The notes beneath the pieces were generated by a model that did no database searches, was not told the DNA's origin, and worked only from the letters and a program-made list of their open reading frames with translations. From positions 248,001 through 312,000 of the forward strand of contig NZ_FUYS01000005.1 in assembly GCF_900168055.1 (NCBI RefSeq): a stretch of 64,000 nt of DNA. The letters run 5' to 3'. The DNA comes from Parapedobacter luteus (lineage in GTDB: Bacteria; Bacteroidota; Bacteroidia; Sphingobacteriales; Sphingobacteriaceae). Made by a program: the position numbers and the translations under genes. Position 1 is the first letter of the stretch. Each line of letters begins with the position of its first letter. This document shows, one piece after another, positions 8,418 through 17,145 of this stretch.

Positions 8418-8745
8418 CTACCCATTCAGGGGCCGTATCCCATAAACCAATAGATAGCCAATCATCCAGAAATCCCCGATGGTTGCCGGAATAAACAGAG
8501 CCTCCAGGTAAGGATTTCAATCCCAGTGTAATCGATAAACGTGCTTAGCAGGTAACGGTAACCGATGCCGCCAATAACCGACGTTCGGCCAAGCCAGACC
8601 GCCAGACCGGCATCCGTGGCTAACGGATTACGATACGCCCCATTGGAATGAGCCATAGCCCAAAGAACAGGCTTTCAATGCCCCTTTGGGGAGGGTTGTA
8701 AAACGTCGCCTGGTTTATGCCGTGCTCGTAAGTTTTTATGGACAT
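8418..8745 (-). pseudogene. Decayed DUF4386-like membrane protein remnant
   Basis: On the minus strand three short reading frames line up with the C-terminal half of DUF4386-type membrane proteins. They are ESLFFGLWLIPMG (ends at a stop), then IGGIGYRYLLSTF in a second frame, then LFIPATIGDFWMIGYLLVYG in a third. The N-terminal half is missing. At least two frameshifts and one stop are needed, so this is a pseudogene. The family pattern is from memory, so a profile search is needed to confirm it. Confidence 0.55.
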
Positions 8746-8780
8746 AAAAAAAGGAGACAACTGATAAGCTGTGCCTCCTT
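8746..8780 (-). terminator. Terminator of tRNA-Glu
   Basis: Read on the minus strand, AAGGAG (8780-8775) can pair with CTCCTT (8756-8751), with a few further pairs inside. A run of seven T follows. It starts 7 nt after the tRNA 3' end. Confidence 0.7.
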
Positions 8781-8786
8781 GAGTAG

Positions 8787-8858
8787 TAGCCCATAGGGGA
8801 ATCGAACCCCTCTTTCCAGAATGAAAATCTGGCGTCCTAACCGATAGACGAATGGGCC
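8787..8858 (-). tRNA. tRNA-Glu (anticodon TTC)
   Basis: A 72-nt cloverleaf on the minus strand: acceptor GGCCCAT pairs with ATGGGCT (G1-U72 wobble), the anticodon stem is CCAGA/TCTGG with loop TTTTCAT giving anticodon UUC, and the T arm is AGGGG-TTCGATT-CCCCT. The discriminator is A and no CCA is encoded. It has its own promoter and terminator and lies 54 bp downstream of purD on the same strand. Confidence 0.96.
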
Positions 8859-8872
8859 TCCGGAAGGGACTG

Positions 8873-8903
8873 CAAATATACAGTTATTCGAATATCTTAC
8901 AAA
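8873..8903 (-). promoter_or_regulatory. Promoter of tRNA-Glu
   Basis: On the minus strand TTTG (8903-8900), a 19-bp spacer, then TATATTTG (8880-8873), 14 nt before the tRNA 5' end. It fits the TTTG/TAnnTTTG consensus. Confidence 0.6.
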
Positions 8904-8912
8904 TAGGATACG

Positions 8913-10187
8913 TTACAACAAATCAAATCCGATGTCCTTACGGAAATATTTCCCTTCAAAGTAGATGCGCCCCGCATCGGCCGTGGCTTGTTGCAATGCA
9001 TCAAAAAGGGTGTCTTCCAAGGCCGTGACGGCCAATACGCGACCTCCCGCTGTTTGTACTACGCCGTTTTCTTCTTTCGTGCCGGCATGAAAGACAATGG
9101 AGTCTTTCACGTTTTCAACATTGCTTATGGCCTTGCCTGATTCGAAGTTGCCCGGGTATCCGCCCGAAACAAGTACTACGGTAGCTGCTGTTTTCGGCGA
9201 GAGGGTAAACGAACGTTCGAATAAATCCCCTTTCGCCACGCCTTGCAGCAAGTCAAGTAGGTCGCTGTCAATCCGCGGAAGTACGCTTTCGGTTTCGGGA
9301 TCGCCCATCCGCACGTTATATTCAATGACATAGGGATCTCCGCCGACATTCATCAGGCCGATAAAAATAAAACCTTTGTAAGGAATGCCATCCTTTTTCA
9401 GCCCATTGATGGTTGGCACGATAATACGTTCCTCCACCTTATCTAAAAACTCATTGTCAGCAAAAGGTACGGGCGATACCGAACCCATACCGCCGGTGTT
9501 GAGCCCCGTATCGCCTTCTCCGATGCGCTTGTAGTCTTTTGCGGCAGGCAATATTTTATAACTGTCGCCATCCGTGAGCACGAAAACAGATAGTTCAATG
9601 CCGGTCAAATATTCTTCGATGACCACCTTGCTGCTTGCTTCACCGAATTTGGCGTCTGCAAGCATTGCTTGCAGCTCCTTTTTGGCTTCGTCCAACGTTG
9701 TGCAAATAAGCACTCCCTTTCCTGCCGCCAGCCCATCTGCTTTGAGCACGATGGGTAATTTTTGCGTTTCAAGATAAGCCAATCCGTCTGCAAGCGTAGC
9801 TTTGTCAAAGGAGCGCGAAGCAGCTGTGGGAACCCCATGACGCACCATGAATTGCTTGGCAAAATCCTTGCTGCCTTCCAGCTGTGCCCCTGCTCTTTGG
9901 GGCCCGATGACCGGGATGTCCCTCAGATCGGTGCGATCGAGAAAATAATCGTGAATACCCTTTACCAACGGTTCTTCCGGACCCACCAACACCATGTCTA
10001 TGCTATGCTGCAACACAAAGTCTGCTATTCCGTCAAAATCGGTAACCTTGAGCGGTACATTTTGGCCATAGCGGCCTGTGCCTGCATTACCGGGGGCAAT
10101 GTATAATTGGGTAAGTTGCGGACTTTGGGCGATTTTCCAAGCAAAGGCGCTTTCCCGGCCGCCTGAGCCGATAATTAGGATGTTCAT
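8913..10187 (-). CDS. purD: Phosphoribosylamine--glycine ligase
   Basis: A 424-residue ATP-grasp enzyme that joins glycine to 5-phosphoribosylamine in purine synthesis, using ATP. Evidence: the N-terminal MNILIIGSGGRESAFAW, a central ATP-grasp domain with VLKADGLAAGKGV and EEYLTGIELSVFVLTDG, a conserved GLNTGGMGSVSPVP, and IEYNVRMGDPETE with metal ligands near residue 300. The length is standard. The ATG at 10187 is chosen over the longer frame because the family begins there. A TATCTTTG box ends only 4 nt before it, suggesting a leaderless mRNA. It stands apart from other purine genes. Confidence 0.97.
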   Translation of the reverse strand: MNILIIGSGGRESAFAWKIAQSPQLTQLYIAPGNAGTGRYGQNVPLKVTDFDGIADFVLQHSIDMVLVGPEEPLVKGIHDYFLDRTDLRDIPVIGPQRAGAQLEGSKDFAKQFMVRHGVPTAASRSFDKATLADGLAYLETQKLPIVLKADGLAAGKGVLICTTLDEAKKELQAMLADAKFGEASSKVVIEEYLTGIELSVFVLTDGDSYKILPAAKDYKRIGEGDTGLNTGGMGSVSPVPFADNEFLDKVEERIIVPTINGLKKDGIPYKGFIFIGLMNVGGDPYVIEYNVRMGDPETESVLPRIDSDLLDLLQGVAKGDLFERSFTLSPKTAATVVLVSGGYPGNFESGKAISNVENVKDSIVFHAGTKEENGVVQTAGGRVLAVTALEDTLFDALQQATADAGRIYFEGKYFRKDIGFDLL

Positions 10188-10191
10188 CTTG

Positions 10192-10199
10192 CAAAGATA
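10192..10199 (-). promoter_or_regulatory. TATCTTTG box directly before purD
   Basis: TATCTTTG on the minus strand ends 4 nt before the purD ATG. With the usual position of this element (about -11 to -4), transcription would begin at or next to the start codon. No convincing upstream TTG element was seen. Confidence 0.4.
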
Positions 10200-10295
10200 T
10201 TTTTTTTGACTATATTTACCACTATAGGTATAAAACCAATGTACATCATGCTTGTTTATCACTTGAGCCATTATCTTGTGTAAGATTATTTACGT

Positions 10296-13004
10296 ATGCA
10301 CCGCACGATATCTATATTGGTCGTTTTCTGGTTTTCTGTACAGGCATTGTATCCACAGGATACTGTGCTTAACGAGGTGCTGGAAACGCTTAGTAACTAC
10401 GCTGAAGCGTATCCTCAGGAAAAGGTATACCTGCATTTGGATAAACCCTACTATACGGTAGGTGATGATATTTGGTTTAAGGGCTATGTCACTATCGGTG
10501 CGTATAATAACCTTTCCGGTCTCAGCAAAATCCTGTACGTTGATCTCATCAGCCCTGGCGACAAAGTTGTCCAGTCCATCCGGCTGCCGCTTATTGCCGG
10601 AGTGACCATGGGCGACTTCCGGCTTGCTGACTCGCTCACGGAGGGCAATTACCGCATCCGTGCGTACACCAATTGGATGCGGAATTTTGATCATGATATT
10701 TTTTATGATCGGGTGTTGCCCATAGGAAATGCCCGCACGGATAGTATTGTCACATCCAGCTCGTTCTCTTATGAAAATTCACCTACGCACACCGTAAACG
10801 CAGCCATCGCATTTACGGACATCAGAGGGGGGCCGCTGGCCGACATGGACGTTTCCTACGAAGTGGATATGGAGGGGCGGAATATCGACCGGGGCCGAGC
10901 AAAGACAGACGAGGAAGGACGGATAGCGTTTGCGTTTGTAAACAAACAACCATTCAACCTGAAAACGGGAAAGATAGCGCTGGCATTGTCTACGCCGGAA
11001 AACAGGCGGGTCACGAAAACCATACCGCTGAAGACCACTTCCGAGGCCAATGGCATTCAGTTTTTTCCGGAGAGCGGCCATTTGCTCGCGGGGAATCTGA
11101 CCAAGGTGGCGTTCAAGGCTTTGGCTCCTGAAGGCTTGGGCGTCGGCGTGCGCGGGCATGTGGAAGATGAGACCGGCGTACGCATTGCCGAATTTGAGTC
11201 GACCTACGCCGGAATGGGTAATTTTAGCTTTATCCCGCAATCGGGGAGCAGGTACATAGCGAAAGTAACCTATGCAGACGGGAGTCAAGGGGAGCAGGCG
11301 CTTCGGGAGGTGGCTGCTTCCGGCTATGCGCTGGCCGTAAACAATGAGCTGGATAAGCAGATTTTTGTGCAGGCGACAGGCACGAAAGACGTGGTCAAAG
11401 GCCAAGAAATCAACTTGCTGCTGCAACGAAACGGGATGATTTTCTATGCCTCAAAGAGTAAGTTATCAAAACAGGAGGTCGTCTTTTCTGTACCGCGCGA
11501 ACACATCCCTTCGGGAGTGGTGCAAATAACCTTGTTTGACGCGGAGATGAAGCCCCTGGCGGAACGGACCATTTTCAATATGAACGAAGAATCCGTGCTG
11601 CCGGTCTCCGTATCTACAGACAAAGACCGTTATGGGCAGAAGCAAAAGGTCTCGGTAACGGTGAACGTGGGGCGCGAATCGGATACCAGTCGCATCGCTA
11701 CACTGTCCGCTGCTGTGATAGATGTGGCTAAAGTGCCCGTTGACAGCGGTATGCGCGAAGGGAGTATTTATGCCAGCCTCCTGCTCAGCGCCGATATCAA
11801 GGGCTACATCGAGACACCGGAATATTACTTCGAAGAAATGGACATCGCCAAGCGGAGGCAGCTTGATAATGTCATGCTTACCCAGGGGTGGAGCCGAATC
11901 AATTGGCCGGAATTGATGGCAGGAAAAACACCGGCCATCACCTACCATCCCGAGCAGGATCTGCGCATCAGTGGCATCGTGACCAAGCGCGACGGGAAGA
12001 CGCCTGTGCCCAACGCGACGGTGACCATCTTGTCTACCAGCAACGTTACGGCCGTGATCGATACCGTTACGGGGTCCGATGGGCGGTTTAGCTTTGACCG
12101 GCTGCTTTTTTATGACAATACAAAGTTTGTCGTGCAGGCGCGCGATGAGCGCGGCCGAAGGAACGTGGACGTCCACCTGGATGAGGTGTCCCGGCAGCAA
12201 GTGACCCGCAATAAAAATACGCCCGATGCAACTGTCGACGTCAACCAGTCCATCAGTACTTACCTCAAAAATACGCAGGAGCAGTTTGTCGAGATGGAGC
12301 GGTATGGACTTAAAGAGAAGACCATCCTGTTGCAGGAAGTCAAAGTAACGCGGGAAGCCGAAGAGAAAAAGGTGCGGCATTCGAGCAACCTGAATGGTCC
12401 TGGCAATGCCGATCAGGTCATCACGGCCGACGAGCTTATGATGGGCTGCCCTACGCTGGACATCTGCCTGCAAGGTAGGTTATTAGGGGTTATTTTTCGT
12501 AACGGTATCCCTTATTCAACCCGGTCGTTCAACCAGCCCATGCAAATCGTGCTGGATGGGATGTTCATGGAACCCAGCGCGCTTTCCATTATCAATCCGT
12601 TTGACGTGGAGACCATCGAGGTGCTTAGGGGGGTCGGCAACACGGCGATTTACGGCAGCCGGGGTGGCGGTGGCGTACTCATCATTACGACCAAACGCGG
12701 CGACAGCGGCGGATACAACCGCGACCTGTACACGCCCGGCATTGTCACGCATAGCCCACAGGGCTATTACGAAGTAAGGGAATTCTATGCGCCTGACTAT
12801 GACGCACCTGTGGATTCGCTGGCCGGAATGAAAGATCTCCGTACCACCATCCACTGGACACCTCATATCGTGACCGATCCGGAAGGCCATGCGTCATTTC
12901 AATTTTATACGGCTGGTAACCCGGGTACTTACCGCATTCTGGTAGAAGGGTTGGATGTAGATGGACGCCTGGGGCGTGCGGTGCATTACATTAAAGTAGA
13001 CTAA
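10296..13004 (+). CDS. Exported MG2-like / carboxypeptidase-regulatory / TonB-plug domain protein
   Basis: A 902-residue protein with a signal peptide cleaved near LYPQD. Residues ~38-135 (EKVYLHLDKPYYTVGDDIWFKGY) match the MG2-like N-terminal block of a large Bacteroidota envelope family. Residues ~558-635 form a carboxypeptidase-regulatory-like domain. Residues ~705-805 form a TonB-receptor plug (DVETIEVLRGVGNTAIYGSRG followed by VLIITTKRG). The last ~90 residues return to an alpha-2-macroglobulin-like beta fold. There is no outer-membrane barrel, so it is not a transporter; the plug probably serves as a binding module. The role is unknown. The ECI1-like gene follows 6 bp later. Confidence 0.85.
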   Translation: MHRTISILVVFWFSVQALYPQDTVLNEVLETLSNYAEAYPQEKVYLHLDKPYYTVGDDIWFKGYVTIGAYNNLSGLSKILYVDLISPGDKVVQSIRLPLIAGVTMGDFRLADSLTEGNYRIRAYTNWMRNFDHDIFYDRVLPIGNARTDSIVTSSSFSYENSPTHTVNAAIAFTDIRGGPLADMDVSYEVDMEGRNIDRGRAKTDEEGRIAFAFVNKQPFNLKTGKIALALSTPENRRVTKTIPLKTTSEANGIQFFPESGHLLAGNLTKVAFKALAPEGLGVGVRGHVEDETGVRIAEFESTYAGMGNFSFIPQSGSRYIAKVTYADGSQGEQALREVAASGYALAVNNELDKQIFVQATGTKDVVKGQEINLLLQRNGMIFYASKSKLSKQEVVFSVPREHIPSGVVQITLFDAEMKPLAERTIFNMNEESVLPVSVSTDKDRYGQKQKVSVTVNVGRESDTSRIATLSAAVIDVAKVPVDSGMREGSIYASLLLSADIKGYIETPEYYFEEMDIAKRRQLDNVMLTQGWSRINWPELMAGKTPAITYHPEQDLRISGIVTKRDGKTPVPNATVTILSTSNVTAVIDTVTGSDGRFSFDRLLFYDNTKFVVQARDERGRRNVDVHLDEVSRQQVTRNKNTPDATVDVNQSISTYLKNTQEQFVEMERYGLKEKTILLQEVKVTREAEEKKVRHSSNLNGPGNADQVITADELMMGCPTLDICLQGRLLGVIFRNGIPYSTRSFNQPMQIVLDGMFMEPSALSIINPFDVETIEVLRGVGNTAIYGSRGGGGVLIITTKRGDSGGYNRDLYTPGIVTHSPQGYYEVREFYAPDYDAPVDSLAGMKDLRTTIHWTPHIVTDPEGHASFQFYTAGNPGTYRILVEGLDVDGRLGRAVHYIKVD

Positions 13005-13010
13005 GCAATA

Positions 13011-13769
13011 ATGGATTTTATCAAGAATACCGTAGACGAACGAGTTTCCCATGTTTATTTGGATAGTGGAAAATCAAACGCCATTAACCAGCAAATGCTG
13101 GAGGAGCTGAAGGAAACGATAGTCACTGCCCAGGTGGATCCTGCTATCGAAGGCCTTATTTTGCATGGCAAATCCGGTTTTTTCAGTGCCGGGCTCGACC
13201 TGATAGCTTTATACGCCTATAACGAGGAGGAGGTCCGCCGGTTTTGGCACACGTTTATGGACTTCGTCCGGACGTTTGTCGCCTTTGATAAGCCGGCGGT
13301 AGCAGCCATCAGTGGCCATAGCCCGGCCGGTGGGTGTGTGCTGGCTATTTGCTGCGACTACCGGGTGATGGCTGATGGCGATTACATTATCGGCCTCAAC
13401 GAAGTGCCCGTGGGCATCATCGTGCCAGCCAGCATCTTTCAACTGTATGGCTTTTGGTTGGGGGAAGCAGCGGCTTATCGTTATTTATTGGAAGGGAAGC
13501 TATTTAAACCTCAAGAGGCCCTCCAAGCGGGATTGGTAGACGAAGTGGTAGACGCGCGAAGTATCCGTACGGCTGCCGGGCGGCAACTGGCAAAATATAC
13601 GCAATACGAGCGGAATACATGGCGGCGGAGCAAGCGCAACATGAGGCAATCGGTGATTGATGCCTTTGAAGCCGATCAGGAGGATACCATTGAGGCGATA
13701 TTACAACAATGGTGGTCGCCTGCCACCCGCTCCATTATTAAATCCATTATCGATAATCTGAAGCGGTGA
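13011..13769 (+). CDS. Delta3,Delta2-enoyl-CoA isomerase (ECI1-like crotonase)
   Basis: A 252-residue crotonase-fold protein. The oxyanion-hole segments are FFSAGLDL (57-64) and GHSPAGGCVLA (102-112). GLNE ends at Glu131, which aligns with the catalytic glutamate of mitochondrial ECI1. The phrases SPAGGC, CDYRVMAD and GLNEVPVGIIVP resemble ECI1 more than enoyl-CoA hydratases, which have a second glutamate where ECI1 types do not. It would move double bonds from position 3 to 2 so that unsaturated acyl-CoAs can enter beta-oxidation. The next gene is a DECR1-like reductase, the other auxiliary enzyme. A plain enoyl-CoA hydratase is the alternative. Confidence 0.82.
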   Translation: MDFIKNTVDERVSHVYLDSGKSNAINQQMLEELKETIVTAQVDPAIEGLILHGKSGFFSAGLDLIALYAYNEEEVRRFWHTFMDFVRTFVAFDKPAVAAISGHSPAGGCVLAICCDYRVMADGDYIIGLNEVPVGIIVPASIFQLYGFWLGEAAAYRYLLEGKLFKPQEALQAGLVDEVVDARSIRTAAGRQLAKYTQYERNTWRRSKRNMRQSVIDAFEADQEDTIEAILQQWWSPATRSIIKSIIDNLKR

Positions 13770-13839
13770 TGGCGAGCTTATAACCGGTCGGTATGTGCGG
13801 GTATGGGAGTGCTATGGACCAAGGGTAATACATAAACGG

Positions 13840-14727
13840 ATGGATAATCAAACAAATAAAGTGCAAGGTGCGCTGCGTGAAGGTGCATTAGCCGGCAAAA
13901 CCATCGTTGTCACCGGTGGCGGCACCGGATTGGGAAGGGCCATGGCTACTTATTTTTTGCAGCTGGGTGCCCATGTAATCATCGCCAGCCGGAGGATAGA
14001 TGTATTGCAAAAGGCTGCGGACGAAATGGAAGCCCACACTGGCGGGAAAGTTCTTCCTGTCGCTTGCGACGTGCGGGACGCCGGACAGGTGGATGATCTG
14101 TTGACGCGTTCATTAGCCCGATTCGGCAGGGTCGACGCGTTGGTCAACAATGCGGCGGGCAATTTCATCTCGCCCACTGAACGCTTATCTGCTAATGCTT
14201 TTTCATCCGTTATAGACATTGTGCTGAAAGGCACGGTCAATTGCACACTGGCTTTCGGTAAGCATTGGATTGCGCAGGCGCAGCCGGCAAGCATCCTCAA
14301 TATTGTCACTACCTATGCGTTCACCGGGTCGGCATACGTTGTGCCCTCGGCGGCCGCCAAAGGCGGTGTACTTGCCCTCACACGCTCGTTGGCGGTAGAA
14401 TGGGGCCGGCACCTGATTCGTTGCAACGCCATTGCGCCGGGGCCGTTCCCTACACAGGGGGCCTGGGATCGGTTGCTGCCTGGCGATCTGGCGACACAGC
14501 TTGATCTCAAAAACCGGATACCGCTTGGTCGCGTGGGCGAGCACCAGGAACTGGCCAATCTCGCTGCGTTCCTGCTGTCCGATTTTGGATCGTATATAAA
14601 TGGAGAGGTGATCACCATCGACGGCGGCGAATGGCTTCAAGGAGCCGGGCAGTTCAATGGCCTTCGAATCGTCCCGGATGATGTGTGGGATACGCTGGCA
14701 CAGCGCATACGACAAGCCAAGGGCTGA
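13840..14727 (+). CDS. 2,4-dienoyl-CoA reductase, NADPH type (DECR1-like SDR)
   Basis: A 295-residue SDR with TGGGTGLG at residues 25-32. The usual SDR YxxxK is absent. Instead TTYAFTGSAYVVPSAAAKGG places Tyr159, Ser170 and Lys174 with the same spacings (11 and 15 residues) as the catalytic Tyr, Ser and Lys of mitochondrial 2,4-dienoyl-CoA reductase. The C-terminal GRVGEHQELANLAAFLLSD and INGEVITIDGGE also fit. The reaction is NADPH-dependent reduction of 2,4-dienoyl-CoA. The ATG at 13840 is preferred over an in-frame start at 13795. With the upstream isomerase it forms an unsaturated-fatty-acid beta-oxidation module. Confidence 0.87.
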   Translation: MDNQTNKVQGALREGALAGKTIVVTGGGTGLGRAMATYFLQLGAHVIIASRRIDVLQKAADEMEAHTGGKVLPVACDVRDAGQVDDLLTRSLARFGRVDALVNNAAGNFISPTERLSANAFSSVIDIVLKGTVNCTLAFGKHWIAQAQPASILNIVTTYAFTGSAYVVPSAAAKGGVLALTRSLAVEWGRHLIRCNAIAPGPFPTQGAWDRLLPGDLATQLDLKNRIPLGRVGEHQELANLAAFLLSDFGSYINGEVITIDGGEWLQGAGQFNGLRIVPDDVWDTLAQRIRQAKG

Positions 14728-14773
14728 GCGAGGCCATCGCCCGACTAATTGCGTAGCCAAGGCCACTCCATAA

Positions 14774-14805
14774 TTTGTATATCAAAGGCAATTTATCTAA
14801 GTTTG
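14774..14805 (+). promoter_or_regulatory. Promoter of the phosphohexomutase gene
   Basis: TTTG (14774-14777), a 20-bp spacer, then TAAGTTTG (14798-14805). The spacer ends GGCAATTTATC, nearly the same as the promoter at 22281. Three other genes in this window have the same TAAGTTTG box with a 20-bp spacer. Confidence 0.65.
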
Positions 14806-14843
14806 AGAGCAACAATTGAGAGCAATAAACAAATAGAAAACCC

Positions 14844-16583
14844 ATGATGACAACGAATTTAGACCCAGCAACACAAGCACGCGCAGAAGCTTGGCTGCTT
14901 GCGCCATATGATGAGGAAACCATCGGTGCTGTAAGGCAGCTTTTTGACACCGGTCAGTACACCGACTTGACGGATAGTTTTTACAAAGATCTGGAATTCG
15001 GCACGGGCGGCCTTCGCGGTATCATGGGTGTCGGTACCAACCGGATGAACAAATATACTATTGGTCGGGCTACCCAGGGATTGGCGAACTACTTGCTTAA
15101 GGTCTATCCATCCGAGGAGGTGAAAGTTGCTATATCCTACGATAGCCGGAATAACTCGAAGCGGTTCGCACGGTTGGTGGCAGACGTGTTTTCGGCAAAT
15201 GGTATCCGGGTGTACTTGTTTGCCGAACTTCGGCCCACTCCCCACCTCTCTTTTGCGGTGCGCCACTTGCAGTGCCACGGAGGCGTTATGCTTACCGCCT
15301 CGCACAACCCGAAGGAATACAATGGCTATAAAGCCTATTGGAACGACGGGGGACAGCTGGTGCCGCCTCATGATAAAAACGTAATTAAGGAAGTATACGC
15401 CATCGAAGACTTGAATGAAATCAAGTTTAGCCCGATAGCGGAAAACATTGTTTTATTGGGCAAAGAGCTTGATGATGCTTACCTTGATGCCATTGCCAAG
15501 TTAACCATCCGTCCCGAGGCGGTTGCACGGCAGAACGATTTAAAAATTGTCTTTTCGCCGATACATGGCACAGGGGTTACCCTGGTGCCGCCAGCGTTGG
15601 ACCGTTGGGGTTTTACCAACGTGAATGTTGTGGCTGAGCAAGCGACGCCTGATGGCAATTTTCCCACCGTGATATATCCCAATCCGGAGGAGGAAGAGGC
15701 CATGTCGCTTGCTGTGGCCGAAGGTAAGCGCATCGGAGCGGATGTCATCTTTGCTACCGACCCGGACGCCGACCGTGTAGGGGCGGCAGTAAGAAATGCC
15801 AAGGGTGACTATCAGCTGCTTAACGGCAACCAAATCGGAAGCTTGCTGGTCAACTATGTGCTTTCGGCAAAACGGGACCAAGGGGATCTCCTGCCGGATG
15901 ATTATGTGGTAAAGACCATCGTAACCACCAACCTCATCGCAGACATTGCCAAGCAATATGGCGTCACCTACTACGATACACTCACCGGCTTCAAATACAT
16001 CGGCGAGCTGATTACGCTTAAAAACGGCAACGGACGATTCCTTGTCGGCGGCGAAGAGAGCTATGGCTACCTTGTGGGTGAGCTGGTACGCGATAAAGAC
16101 GCCGTGGTTTCGGCAGTGTTTATCGCTGAAATGGCAGCGTACTATAAGGATCAGGGCAAGACGCTCTTTGACGCACTCATTGACTTATACGTCGAGCATG
16201 GCTTTTATAAAGAAAAGCTCATTTCATTAACCAAGAAGGGAAAAGCCGGGGCAGAAGAAATCCAGGCCATGATGGAACGTCTGCGGAGCGCACCGCCACA
16301 GGTCATCGGCGGCATTGATGTCGAAGCGATCAAAGATTACCAAACCAGCGAATCATACAACCTGAAAACGGGTGAGCGCGAAATCATCAACCTGCCTAAG
16401 TCAGACGTTTTGCAATTTATTACGGTAGATGGGGATGTCGTTTCTGCTCGGCCATCGGGTACAGAGCCGAAAATTAAGTTTTATTGCAGCGTCAGGCAAC
16501 CGCTTTCCGGTCCGCAGGACTTCGAGCGGGTAAGCCGGGAGCTGGACGAACGGGTGGAACGCATTATGCAAGATATCGCTTAA
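14844..16583 (+). CDS. Phospho-sugar mutase (phosphoglucomutase/phosphomannomutase family)
   Basis: A 579-residue alpha-D-phosphohexomutase. The active-site serine loop TASHNPKEYNGYK has the phosphoserine at Ser153. The metal-binding loop DPDADR is at 306-311. The sugar-binding loop GGEESYG occurs near residue 410, and the phosphate-binding loop RPSGTEPKIKFY near residue 535. The length and the N-terminal FGTGGLRGIMG match the long PgcA/PGM2-like type that interconverts hexose 1- and 6-phosphates. The Nudix gene follows after 1 bp, so both are probably co-transcribed. Confidence 0.94.
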   Translation: MMTTNLDPATQARAEAWLLAPYDEETIGAVRQLFDTGQYTDLTDSFYKDLEFGTGGLRGIMGVGTNRMNKYTIGRATQGLANYLLKVYPSEEVKVAISYDSRNNSKRFARLVADVFSANGIRVYLFAELRPTPHLSFAVRHLQCHGGVMLTASHNPKEYNGYKAYWNDGGQLVPPHDKNVIKEVYAIEDLNEIKFSPIAENIVLLGKELDDAYLDAIAKLTIRPEAVARQNDLKIVFSPIHGTGVTLVPPALDRWGFTNVNVVAEQATPDGNFPTVIYPNPEEEEAMSLAVAEGKRIGADVIFATDPDADRVGAAVRNAKGDYQLLNGNQIGSLLVNYVLSAKRDQGDLLPDDYVVKTIVTTNLIADIAKQYGVTYYDTLTGFKYIGELITLKNGNGRFLVGGEESYGYLVGELVRDKDAVVSAVFIAEMAAYYKDQGKTLFDALIDLYVEHGFYKEKLISLTKKGKAGAEEIQAMMERLRSAPPQVIGGIDVEAIKDYQTSESYNLKTGEREIINLPKSDVLQFITVDGDVVSARPSGTEPKIKFYCSVRQPLSGPQDFERVSRELDERVERIMQDIA

Positions 16584-16584
16584 T

Positions 16585-17127
16585 ATGCTGCATTGGGAAA
16601 CCTTATCTTCGGAATACCTTGTACAAGCACCTTGGGCGGTACTGCGCAGGGATGTTTGCCGCATGCCGAATGGTCATATCGTGCCGGCTTATTATGTGCT
16701 TGAGTACCCCGACTGGGTAAACATGGTGGCATTAACGGCAGACAACCAATTTATTTTGGTCAAACAATATCGCCATGGCGTAAAACAGGATGTGCTCGAA
16801 ATTCCGGGCGGTGTGATAGACCCCGGCGAAGATGCAATCGCTGCGGCTACACGCGAAATGTTGGAAGAAACAGGCTATCGGTTTGATCATATCGAACCGA
16901 TAGCTACGCTGTTTCCGAATCCGGCCACAAGTAATAACAGGACTTATTCCTATCTCCTTACAGGTGGCGTCAAGGTGCAGGAGCAGCAGCTTGACGAACA
17001 GGAGGCGATCGATGTCGTGCTGGTACCTCCTGATGAGCTAAAGCAGTTGCTGCTCGACAATCGGTTTGGACAGGCGTTGCATACCGCTGCGCTTTTTTAT
17101 GGCCTGGCAAAGTTGGAAATGATATAG
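16585..17127 (+). CDS. Nudix hydrolase (ADP-ribose pyrophosphatase-like)
   Basis: A 180-residue Nudix protein. The Nudix box GGVIDPGEDAIAAATREML followed by EETGY lies at about residues 75-99 and fits GX5EX7REUXEEXGU. The upstream region with ADNQFILVKQYRHGVKQDVLEIPGG is typical of ADP-ribose/nucleoside-diphosphate-sugar pyrophosphatases. It starts 1 bp after the phosphohexomutase stop, so a role in nucleotide-sugar turnover next to sugar phosphate conversion is reasonable (inference). Confidence 0.9.
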   Translation: MLHWETLSSEYLVQAPWAVLRRDVCRMPNGHIVPAYYVLEYPDWVNMVALTADNQFILVKQYRHGVKQDVLEIPGGVIDPGEDAIAAATREMLEETGYRFDHIEPIATLFPNPATSNNRTYSYLLTGGVKVQEQQLDEQEAIDVVLVPPDELKQLLLDNRFGQALHTAALFYGLAKLEMI

Positions 17128-17145
17128 GCAGATTTGGACCGCAAT

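Noticed and set aside
11466-12473. 335-codon minus-strand frame inside the plug-domain gene
   Set aside because: Shadow of the plus-strand gene; no start context, promoter or recognisable motif.
17134-17145. TTG start of the Omp85-like gene (and similar TTG/GTG starts at 19496, 44027, 47030, 48556, 57216, 57838)
   Set aside because: In each case an ATG shortly downstream fits the signal peptide or family start better, and several of the upstream codons lie inside promoter boxes.
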